Below are positions 25,398 through 31,124 of a stretch of DNA of 33,409 bases, piece by piece; the stretch's first letter is position 1; each line of letters begins with the position of its first letter. A program made the translations under genes and the position numbers. The notes under the pieces were generated by a model that did not search any database, was not told the DNA's origin, and saw nothing but the letters and a program-made list of their open reading frames with translations. Source of the stretch: Mesorhizobium waimense (GTDB lineage: Bacteria; Pseudomonadota; Alphaproteobacteria; Rhizobiales; Rhizobiaceae); the NCBI RefSeq assembly GCF_003601975.1, contig NZ_QZWZ01000058.1:1-33409 (forward strand). Reading direction: 5' to 3'.

Positions 25398-26171
25398 TCA
25401 TGGCTGGATCCCTTCGCCCGCTCGCGCCACGAAGAGGCCTGCGGACAGCGGCACGATGGCGGAGACATCGCGCACGGTGGGTGCAGAACTCGCGTCATTT
25501 GGTGGTCGCTCGGTCGGCACGAGAGCGACAGCTTGGTTGCGATCCGGCTGACCTACGAAGAGCGAGCCGTGCTTCCAGGGAATGGCCTCGACAGACGTGA
25601 CTGCGAAAGGGCGCATACCCTCGCTTTCACCGATGAGGGGGGAAAGTCCTGCGACATAGGCGCGGGTCTCGGCCGGTAACGGACGCCCAGTGAGATAAGC
25701 TTCGTAGCGCGCAGGTCCCGCGTTGTAGGCGGCCAGAAACCCCGGCGTTCCGAAGCGATCGTGCAGTTCGCGCAGATACGCCGTTCCTGCCAGGATGTTG
25801 TCCCGGGCATCGAACGGATCGTGGCCGAGCGACCAGCGGGCGCGCAGATCATCCCATGTGCCGGGCATGATCTGCATCAAGCCGCGGGCGCCTGCGCTGG
25901 ATATGGCGCGCACATCGCCCGCACTTTCCTTGCGCATGATGGCGCGTATCAACGCGGTCGGAACGCCGAAGCGGTGCGAGGCTTCTGCGATATGCGTGCC
26001 GAACGGATCGTCCTGCGACGATCGCGCGATGGCCAAGTCCCGCGCCCCAGTCGCCGCCGGCATGACGGTCGCGGCGGAGAGGCCGCAAAGGAGGAGCAGA
26101 GCCATGCGCCGGGCAGCACGAAGCGGCCCGGACGCACCGCGATGGCTCGTCGACGGACGGCGAGCGCGCAT
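25398..26171 (-). CDS. lytic transglycosylase, VirB1-like
   Basis: This 257-residue exported enzyme opens peptidoglycan for the conjugation channel. A signal sequence covers about residues 1-43 (ARRMALLLLCGLSAATVMPA). The SLT goose-type lysozyme domain follows, with catalytic Glu82 in IMRKESAG, then SSAGARGLMQIMPGTWDDL, and an AAYNAGP motif near 150. The C-terminal 90 residues are unassigned. AAGGAG six bases before ATG 26171 supports the start. It lies between the DUF736 and relaxase genes, as in related ICEs. Confidence 0.93.
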   Translation of the reverse strand: MRARRPSTSHRGASGPLRAARRMALLLLCGLSAATVMPAATGARDLAIARSSQDDPFGTHIAEASHRFGVPTALIRAIMRKESAGDVRAISSAGARGLMQIMPGTWDDLRARWSLGHDPFDARDNILAGTAYLRELHDRFGTPGFLAAYNAGPARYEAYLTGRPLPAETRAYVAGLSPLIGESEGMRPFAVTSVEAIPWKHGSLFVGQPDRNQAVALVPTERPPNDASSAPTVRDVSAIVPLSAGLFVARAGEGIQP

Positions 26172-26174
26172 CGT

Positions 26175-26510
26175 TCACTCCTTCTCGCTGCGGTCGCGCG
26201 GTCGCGCCCAGTGCAGCGACCAGGACGTCTTGTCGTCGCCATTGCGAAAGAGGTTCGCGCGTATCGGCTGGGCAAAGGTCGGGTCGTCGAGCTGGATCGA
26301 GACATAGTCCCCGGCCTTCTCGCTGGAGCGTTTCCAGCCGGCACCGATCTCGGGGCCGTCCTCGCTTCCGGCGTGAACGCGGTAGTCAGGCGCATTCTCC
26401 GTTTCGCTCGCCTCTGCCGCCACAATGGCGATATCCAGGTTGAGGCTGAGCGTGTGGATGCGCCCGCTATAGCCAGTCTTCTGGCGCGTGAATTCCCCGA
26501 TCTGTTGCAT
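26175..26510 (-). CDS. DUF736 family protein (complete copy)
   Basis: This 111-residue protein has the DUF736 pattern: IGEFTRQKTGYSGRIHTLSL at the start, PDYRVHAG and EIGAGWKRSS in the middle, and VSIQLDDPTFAQPIRANLF with SLHWARP at the end. DUF736 proteins are abundant on alphaproteobacterial plasmids and ICEs and have no proven activity. AGGAG lies seven bases before the ATG. It sits between traF and the transglycosylase gene, so a transfer-linked role is likely. A broken second copy is at 30.5 kb. Confidence 0.88.
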   Translation of the reverse strand: MQQIGEFTRQKTGYSGRIHTLSLNLDIAIVAAEASETENAPDYRVHAGSEDGPEIGAGWKRSSEKAGDYVSIQLDDPTFAQPIRANLFRNGDDKTSWSLHWARPRDRSEKE

Positions 26511-26579
26511 GTCAGGCTCCTGTTTTCAGTGGTGCGGTGATGATGGCTGGCGGCACCACGCGCGCCGCCGGTCGCGCGC

Positions 26580-27125
26580 TCACCGCGTCGGCGCGCGCCA
26601 TTCGAAGCGGCCGTTTTTCCCCTCGTCGGTCCACAACGGGACCGCGCGACCGATGATCTGGGCTGTGGAGATGAGGCCGAAGTAGCGACCGTCAAGGCTG
26701 TCGCGGACCTGCCAGTTCATCAGGAAGACTTCGCCGGTCGAGACGCGGCGACAGCCCTGCCAGACCGGCAGATCACGTCCGGCCCGATCACGCTGCAGCG
26801 CCACGCCAGCCTCAATGCCATCGACGGTGATGGTGAGGTTCGAGCGACAGACAGATTGCCCGGATGCCGCGACGATGCGTTTCAGGAGCGGCACGCCCCT
26901 CGGCAGATAACCGCGGTCGGCTAGGAAGGACGCCAGTGGCTCGGACGCCTTGACGGCGACAAGATCGCCGATCTCGAACGGGCCTTCCAAGTCGATTGTG
27001 TAGAGGCCGATCGGTGCGCTGGCTGACGCATTCCAGATGAGCTTCGTGGGCATCGAAGTGAGGCCGGGATAGCCGACGCCCATGGTTGCGAGAACGCTAG
27101 CGAGGATGATCCCGGCGCGCGTCAC
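26580..27125 (-). CDS. traF: TraF, S26-type conjugal pilin peptidase
   Basis: Starting at GTG 27125, which overlaps the DUF2840 stop as GTGA, the protein has 181 residues. There is one N-terminal membrane helix (IILASVLATMGVGYP). The catalytic Ser36 is in WNASASAPIGLY and the Lys82 general base in PLLKRIVAASGQ, the S26 signal-peptidase dyad. The family member TraF of RP4 trims and cyclises the TrbC pilin; TrbC is encoded at 17.3-17.6 kb. The frame is open further upstream (to 27224) but that part overlaps DUF2840 and is not family-like. Confidence 0.92.
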   Translation of the reverse strand: MTRAGIILASVLATMGVGYPGLTSMPTKLIWNASASAPIGLYTIDLEGPFEIGDLVAVKASEPLASFLADRGYLPRGVPLLKRIVAASGQSVCRSNLTITVDGIEAGVALQRDRAGRDLPVWQGCRRVSTGEVFLMNWQVRDSLDGRYFGLISTAQIIGRAVPLWTDEGKNGRFEWRAPTR

Positions 27126-27610
27126 GGCTCGGTCCTCTTGCGCAGCAGGAAGGCGCGATGTTGGTCGAGTGTGTAGGCGCGCGGCGCGTGGCCGGCGGTT
27201 ATCCGGTTGTGGATGTGTCGCCAATGGTCGGGCGACACCAACTCAGGTTCGATGTTGAGGCGCTGGATGGCATCGATCGCCTGTAGAACGCGTTCGACCC
27301 TGGGCCAGCTCTCGACCTTCAGAAGGATGTCGCCGCCGGGGCGCACGAAGGGCAGTGTCTGATAGGCTTCGCCACTTGCGACCGCACGCACGATGTCGAT
27401 GCGTGAAATGATCGTTCCAAAATCGTTCGCGGCCCAGCGAACGAACGCGAAGACCGTGCCGGGGCGATAGGACAGGATGCGCAGGCGACGATCAACAGTC
27501 TGTTCCTGCGCGTGCGTGCCGAACCGTATCCAATTCTCAATCCTCTTCTCGACCCAAGTCAGTTCGACATGGGTGAGATTGTCGCGGGCGTGGCGCGTGG
27601 CGACGATCAT
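27122..27610 (-). CDS. DUF2840 family protein
   Basis: This 162-residue soluble protein is recognised as DUF2840 by HVELTWVEKRIENWIRFG, FAFVRWAANDFGTIISRIDI and the HRAFLLRKRTEP tail. The family sits between repA-like and traF genes in rhizobial elements; its function is unknown. The start overlaps the repA stop (ATGA) with GGAGG seven bases before it, and its end overlaps traF (GTGA). It is thus locked into the processing operon. Confidence 0.85.
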   Translation of the reverse strand: MIVATRHARDNLTHVELTWVEKRIENWIRFGTHAQEQTVDRRLRILSYRPGTVFAFVRWAANDFGTIISRIDIVRAVASGEAYQTLPFVRPGGDILLKVESWPRVERVLQAIDAIQRLNIEPELVSPDHWRHIHNRITAGHAPRAYTLDQHRAFLLRKRTEP

Positions 27611-28767
27611 CGGCTGCCTCCGAAGGGCGGATCTAGAGGCGGATTCGAGGCATCGGAGGCGCTGGGTGCCGTGCTGCTACCGCCAGAAACCGTTGACGTG
27701 TTCGGGGTCTTGTTGGTGGTTACGCTGAGTGCGTCGCCGGCTCGCAGGACGAGCCTCTGCACATCGCGCGCGCGCACTTCAAAGTTAGATTCTGGGTTAG
27801 ACTCTAAGTTAAGGGCGCGATTTCGGCTTTGGTTTCGGGAGGTTAGGCCGCGTTTGGGTTCCTGATAGCACGAGCCTGCGGTTCCCGATGGCACGACAGG
27901 TCCGGTTCCTGATAGCACGAGGCCGTCCACAGACCTTCCACAGGAGCCGATCCGCTCGAAGGCGAGCAGCGCCCTGCCGCCAATCTCCACTTCCAGCGCA
28001 AGGGTGTAGCCGGGCAGCGGCTGGCGGCGGATGATGTCGCGCAGCTCGAAGGCAAAGCGCTTGTAGGGCGACAGGCTGCCGGATTTCAGGTGCAGGTGAC
28101 GGAAGTCGAAGCGCCAGCCGTCGCGCTGGCGTCCGCCATGCTTGCGCACCAGCCGATAGAGCCAGCGCTCCAACCCACCAGTCAGGTCGAAGTAGCCGCG
28201 ATCGATCGTCAGCACGAGCGCGTCATCGAGGACCGCCTGGTAGAACCAGTCGGGGACGATCAACTCGATCCCCGCGGGCTTGCCATGGCGGTCGATGCGC
28301 TCCTGCCACTCATTGATCCACGAGAAGCGGTGGCGCCGGCCTTCGGCGGGCTGACGGATGGTCGTCGAGACGGTCGTCGACTGCAGCCGATCGAGCGCCG
28401 CCTTCAGGCGCTGATAGTCGCGCAGGCTCTTGCCTCGGCCCACGAAGGTGAGGATCTCATAGGGCGTGGCTACCATCAGCCGCGAGGTGCGAAGCCCGCT
28501 GTCACGCGCCTCGACGATCTGGCTGGCGGCCCAGATGAGGATGTCGGCGTCCCAGATGGTCGCCATGCCGTGATCGGGTACGGCTTCAACCCGGATCGTG
28601 ACGTTGCCGGCGGCAAAATCGATCGGGGTGATACGATGGGTCTTGGAAAGGGCGAAGAACGGATAGGCCATGAGATCCTGCGCGTCCCGCGGGGCGAAGT
28701 CGCCAGGCAGCGCCCGGAACAGGTCGAGCTGCCCGCGCTCCGAAAGGGTTTGGTTTCGCGCCACCAT
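27607..28767 (-). CDS. repA: RepA-like replication initiator (RPA family)
   Basis: This 386-residue protein matches the plasmid replication initiator A family in its first 280 residues (QDLMAYPFFALSKTHRITPI, DADILIWAASQIVEAR, TSRLMVATPYEILTFVGRG, and KSGSLSPYKRFAFELRDII). These initiators bind origin iterons and recruit the replisome, so the excised circle may replicate on its own. The last 110 residues are low-complexity and poorly conserved; their DNA holds three 17-bp repeats and three 12-base AT-rich repeats. The start ATG is 18 bases after the rdfS stop, with only a weak ribosome site. It is in one operon with rdfS and the transfer genes. Confidence 0.88.
   Translation of the reverse strand: MVARNQTLSERGQLDLFRALPGDFAPRDAQDLMAYPFFALSKTHRITPIDFAAGNVTIRVEAVPDHGMATIWDADILIWAASQIVEARDSGLRTSRLMVATPYEILTFVGRGKSLRDYQRLKAALDRLQSTTVSTTIRQPAEGRRHRFSWINEWQERIDRHGKPAGIELIVPDWFYQAVLDDALVLTIDRGYFDLTGGLERWLYRLVRKHGGRQRDGWRFDFRHLHLKSGSLSPYKRFAFELRDIIRRQPLPGYTLALEVEIGGRALLAFERIGSCGRSVDGLVLSGTGPVVPSGTAGSCYQEPKRGLTSRNQSRNRALNLESNPESNFEVRARDVQRLVLRAGDALSVTTNKTPNTSTVSGGSSTAPSASDASNPPLDPPFGGSR
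27784..27813. repeat. three 12-base AT-rich repeats inside repA
   Basis: GTTAGATTCTGG, GTTAGACTCTAA and GTTAAG begin at 27784, 27796 and 27808 on the plus strand. In the protein this is the four-residue repeat NLES-NPES-NFEV. It is the most AT-rich stretch of the gene and lies about 45 bases from the iteron-like repeats, as a DNA-unwinding element would. Confidence 0.6.
27857..27920. repeat. three 17-bp iteron-like direct repeats inside repA
   Basis: GGTTCCTGATAGCACGA occurs at 27857-27873 and 27904-27920, and GGTTCCCGATGGCACGA (two changes) at 27880-27896. The spacing is 23 and 24 bp, about two helical turns, so a protein would meet all copies on the same face. Two partial DnaA-box-like sites (GTCCACA, TTCCACA) follow within 25 bases. 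The reading frame is not the same for all copies, since 23 and 24 differ, so the repeats are not explained by a protein repeat. Confidence 0.75.
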
Positions 28768-28785
28768 CTGGAAATCCGCGCGCGA

Positions 28786-29067
28786 TCAGCGTGCGTATCG
28801 TCCGCCATGCGCCGGCGGCGTCGGTGTATGACGCTTGGCCGGCAGGACCGACCCACGCGGATCGGATGTAGAGGTGACGGCGCCGCGTTCGGCCCAAGCC
28901 TGAAGATCGTCGACGGCATAGACGACACGGCCGCCGAGCTTGCGGTAGCCAGGACCGGTGCCATAGGTACGGTGCTTTTCGAGCGTGCGGGCCGACAGGC
29001 TGAGGAAATCCGCGGCTTCCTTGGTGCGTAGGAAGCGTGGCGGCAAGACGGCGATATCGGGTCGCAT
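28786..29067 (-). CDS. rdfS: RdfS-like excisionase (AlpA/HTH_17 family)
   Basis: This 93-residue protein has a winged MerR/AlpA-type DNA-binding domain (about 11-60: RFLRTKEAADFLSLSARTLE, then GYRKLGGRVVYAVDDLQAW) and a Pro/Arg-rich tail. In the Mesorhizobium symbiosis island, RdfS is the recombination directionality factor that makes the integrase excise the element. Its gene is the target of FseA and heads the transfer operon. The same order is seen here: fseA upstream, repA and transfer genes downstream. ATG 29067 has GGAGG eight bases before it. Confidence 0.9.
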   Translation of the reverse strand: MRPDIAVLPPRFLRTKEAADFLSLSARTLEKHRTYGTGPGYRKLGGRVVYAVDDLQAWAERGAVTSTSDPRGSVLPAKRHTPTPPAHGGRYAR

Positions 29068-29167
29068 GGGTCGGACCTCCGTGGGGTTTTGGGCCGCCGC
29101 TGGCGTTCAGCGGTGGGCGGCGACCACGGTGGCGGAGAATGGGCTTCGCAAGGGATGGGGAAGTTGA

Positions 29168-29184
29168 GGGGAGCTAAAATCCCC
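29168..29184. promoter_or_regulatory. inverted repeat in the rdfS upstream region
   Basis: GGGGA-gctaaaa-TCCCC lies 100 bases upstream of rdfS and 25 bases after the fseA stop. The region is short (about 140 bases) and must contain the rdfS promoter, which FseA would activate. This is the clearest dyad in it. It overlaps a possible weak terminator stem (CCCC/GGGG at 29186-29199) for fseA. Confidence 0.35.
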
Positions 29185-29208
29185 ACCCCTTGTCCGGGGC
29201 CAGAACCG

Positions 29209-29754
29209 CTACGATCGACGGCGATGACGCAGGATCTGCAAATAGCCACCGCCAATCATGGCGGTGGCGCCTTCGACGAGGCCGATCACCGCATCGCGCA
29301 GCGCGGAGGTCTTCCAGGGATCAGCGGCGACGCGCTTAAACCCGTAAAGGGCGATGGCGATGTCGCGGTAGCTCGCGCCATTCGAGTGGCCGTCAGCGGC
29401 CTGCATCATCAGACGGAAGCGGCGGCGTTGTTGCGGGGTCATCCGTGTGTCCGAAGGTGCTGGGCGTCCCTGCAAGGTACGCCAGAACCGGGTGAGCGCT
29501 TCGATTCGTCCCAACGTTTCTGCGTCCAGGGGAATCAAGGCCGCCAGAGGACCGTGCGGGTCACTGCCGGGCAGAAGAAGAAGTTGAGTGACGACACCTG
29601 CACTATGGACAATGTGGCGCCCTTCCGGACTGTCGTGGTCCACGCCCAGGCCAGTCAACGGCGCGGCCGGCGTGGATATTAGGAAATCCGGCGCACCAAC
29701 TAGGGGAACCACGGCTGGATCGACATCAGGCGACCAGAGAACGTCTTGCGCCAA
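29209..29754 (-). CDS. fseA: FseA C-terminal part (DUF2285), reached by +1 frameshift
   Basis: The independent reading begins at TTG 29754 and gives 181 residues, but no ribosome site precedes it. The frame is open back to about 29848, inside the upstream half. Residues after the join read ARPDLSALAQDVLWSPDV, a normal continuation of the DUF6499 half. The C-terminal DUF2285 domain (QQRRRFRLMMQAADGHSNG through LRDAVIGLVEGATAMIGGG) is a helix-turn-helix variant. In ICEMlSym R7A the second gene (msi171) is expressed only as the fused activator FseA, which switches on rdfS. The gene ends 142 bases before rdfS, as that model needs. Confidence 0.88.
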   Translation of the reverse strand: MAQDVLWSPDVDPAVVPLVGAPDFLISTPAAPLTGLGVDHDSPEGRHIVHSAGVVTQLLLLPGSDPHGPLAALIPLDAETLGRIEALTRFWRTLQGRPAPSDTRMTPQQRRRFRLMMQAADGHSNGASYRDIAIALYGFKRVAADPWKTSALRDAVIGLVEGATAMIGGGYLQILRHRRRS

Positions 29755-29770
29755 GGCGGATAAGTCCGGT

Positions 29771-29974
29771 CTAGCCGGGAAATCGCAACCCCCACAGCCG
29801 CTGTGCCTCAGGCCGCAACAGTGCTTTTTCGGCTCTTCTGGTCAGGAGCGCCCGGTAGTGCCGTTGATAGGGTTCGTGACGTCGCAGACACTCCCAGGCG
29901 AGCCCTTCGATCGGCAAAGTATCTAAATAGTCATAGCTGTCATTGTCTCGCCAATGCGACGTATCCGGCCTCAT
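29771..29974 (-). CDS. fseA: FseA N-terminal part (DUF6499)
   Basis: ATG 29974 has GAGGAG seven bases upstream. The 67-residue product begins MRPDTSHWRDNDSYDYLDTL, the signature of DUF6499 (transcriptional regulator domain), and ends WGLRFPG. A longer frame from GTG 30073 exists but adds no family-like sequence. It ends at TAG 29771-29773, two codons after the TTT slip site. Read through by +1, it yields a 254-residue fusion with the DUF2285 half. It corresponds to msi172 of the Mesorhizobium island. The sensing or activating role of DUF6499 is not known in detail. Confidence 0.88.
   Translation of the reverse strand: MRPDTSHWRDNDSYDYLDTLPIEGLAWECLRRHEPYQRHYRALLTRRAEKALLRPEAQRLWGLRFPG
29774..29785 (-). 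promoter_or_regulatory. predicted +1 programmed ribosomal frameshift site
   Basis: On the minus strand the codons are CGA TTT CCC GGC TAG. A tRNA-Phe on TTT (29782-29780) can slip forward to TTC (29781-29779), after which CCG GCT AGA continues into the DUF2285 frame. In R7A the published mechanism is exactly +1 slippage of tRNA-Phe from UUU to UUC. The nearby stop and the 75-base frame overlap fit. Confidence 0.85.
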
Positions 29975-30060
29975 CCAAGAGCTCCTCGCAAACAACGCGT
30001 AGACCCCGCCTCCAAACGATTCCGGGTTGTAGCGATTGGCGGAAGACCCTTGCCGGGCAT

Positions 30061-30087
30061 CGGGTGATGCCACTTCGGCATCACCCG
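30061..30087. repeat. 11-bp hairpin between the QseM-like gene and fseA
   Basis: CGGGTGATGCC-acttc-GGCATCACCCG is a perfect 11-bp stem with a 5-base loop, 21 bases beyond the QseM-like stop and 87 bases before the fseA start. There is no T-run. It may reduce read-through from the antiactivator gene or act as a protein site. Confidence 0.65.
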
Positions 30088-30108
30088 CGAACGACAGGCG
30101 CTGTGGTG

Positions 30109-30369
30109 CTAGTTGCTGGATCGACGCAAAAGATGACGGTAGCCTGCACGCGCCATCCAGCGCGCTCGCTCCAGATGGCTGTCGTGGATGCGCCGGGCGC
30201 GTTGTGGCTCCTTCGCCAGATCGATGCCGAAGAGAATTTCAACAACCTCGCGCCAGTCCGCGCCGTCGTCGGCGGCGTCTAGCAGACGCACATAGAGCTT
30301 GATGTGCTCCCGATCGTATTCGGTGAGTTCGTCACTGGTCGGCGCGGTTTCGTCAAACGGCTCGATCAT
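30109..30369 (-). CDS. small DUF2285 protein, QseM-like antiactivator candidate
   Basis: From ATG 30369 (GAGG six bases upstream) this is an 86-residue protein. Its body (EYDREHIKLYVRLLDAADDG, DWREVVEILFGID, RARRIHDSHLERARWMARAG, then YRHLLRR) is the DUF2285 fold. Stand-alone DUF2285 proteins of this size include QseM, which in ICEMlSym R7A binds and blocks both TraR and FseA. An earlier ATG at 30402 lacks a ribosome site. It lies directly upstream of fseA on the same strand. The antiactivator role is inferred by family and position; some small DUF2285 proteins have no tested function. Confidence 0.78.
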   Translation of the reverse strand: MIEPFDETAPTSDELTEYDREHIKLYVRLLDAADDGADWREVVEILFGIDLAKEPQRARRIHDSHLERARWMARAGYRHLLRRSSN

Positions 30370-30448
30370 CGCTTGCCTCGTCTCCACAGAGTGAGCCTGC
30401 ATTTTATAGAAACAATTTTGCCAGCGGAGGATGGTCTATAAGCATCAG

Positions 30449-30469
30449 GCGATGCGGTTTCGGCATCGC
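30449..30469. repeat. hairpin upstream of the QseM-like gene
   Basis: GCGATGC-ggtttcg-GCATCGC is a 7-bp stem 80 bases upstream of the QseM-like start. It shares the core TTCGGCATC with the hairpin at 30061-30087 on the other side of the gene. Possible binding site or mRNA structure. Confidence 0.45.
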
Positions 30470-30506
30470 TCTCGGCTTGAGTGAACCGAACGGAACGTCC
30501 GCGGAA

Positions 30507-30522
30507 GAAGGCCCCGGCCTTC
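30507..30522. terminator. short hairpin after the DUF736 remnant
   Basis: GAAGGCC-cc-GGCCTTC is a 7-bp stem beginning 9 bases beyond the stop of the chimeric DUF736 frame (minus strand). It lacks a T-run, so termination is uncertain. Confidence 0.35.
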
Positions 30523-30530
30523 GCGGGTCC

Positions 30531-30925
30531 TTAGTCACCTCGCGGCGCGTTCGGGCGTGACCAGATGAGCGAGAAACCCTCACCTTCCTCGTCGTCGAAG
30601 AGATTGGCGTAAATCGGGGCGTTGAAGCTCGGATCGTCGAGCTTGAGACCAAGATAGTCGCGGCCCTCGCCCACACATTCCAGGCTCCAGATCCCGCGCA
30701 CCTCAAACGCCCTCGTCACCGGCCGCGCTGCCGCCAACGACTCCCATTGCGGATCAAGGTCCGCGCCTGTGGGATTGTGATAGCAGCCGCGCAGCAAGAC
30801 GACGTCTCCCGCTTCAGCCTCTCCCAACGCCGTCATCATCTCATCGAATGTGAGACGCTGGGACATTGGGTGAAGTACGGGTAGGTTAAGACGTGCAATC
30901 CGGCAGCTCCAAAGATGAACCAGTC
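30531..30925 (-). pseudogene. aromatic aminotransferase fragment joined to the 3' half of a DUF736 gene
   Basis: Reading 5' to 3' on the minus strand, codons from 30925 give FGAAGLHVLTYPYFTQ. After a one-base shift at 30866 they give SQRLTFDEMMTALGEAEAGD and HNPTGADLDPQW to 30730. These match the middle of tyrosine/aspartate aminotransferases (the HNPTG motif). At about 30710 the same frame passes into DUF736: YLGLKLDDPSFNAPIYANLF and FSLIWSRPNAPRGD, ending TAA 30531. Neither part is complete: the aminotransferase lacks its ends and its PLP-lysine region, and DUF736 lacks its N-terminal half. Recombination joined two broken genes. A short chimeric protein could still be made from ATG 30866, but no ribosome site supports it. 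Confidence 0.75.
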
Positions 30926-31007
30926 GGGCCTTCGATCTTTGCATCGCCAATGAGTAAGTGGGCTGCAATTTTCACCATTGGTCGATGTGACCGTAGTTGC
31001 GTCGCGA

Positions 31008-31024
31008 GCCGGGCAAAGCCCGGC
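31008..31024. repeat. 7-bp hairpin in the gene-free gap
   Basis: GCCGGGC-aaa-GCCCGGC, a perfect stem with a 3-base loop, in the gap between the aminotransferase remnant and the DUF932 gene. No associated gene or T-run. Confidence 0.4.
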
Positions 31025-31086
31025 GAGCCGCAGCCACCAAGTTGATGCGAGCACGACAAATGGATCGTAGACTTTTTGATCAGAAG

Positions 31087-31114
31087 CTACGCGGCCGGAT
31101 ATCCGGCCGCGTAG
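31087..31114. repeat. 28-bp perfect palindrome after the DUF932 gene
   Basis: The two 14-base arms, CTACGCGGCCGGAT and its exact complement, meet with no spacer at 31100/31101. It lies 10 bases beyond the DUF932 stop, so it could end that transcript, but no T-run follows on either strand. A perfect palindrome of this length also suits a site for a dimeric protein. Confidence 0.8.
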
Positions 31115-31124
31115 TGTCGGACGG

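Noticed and set aside
25150..25401. Two overlapping small minus-strand frames (83 and 73 codons) between transglycosylase and relaxase.
   Set aside because: Different frames of the same gap, neither with family similarity nor a ribosome site; the gap is better treated as non-coding.
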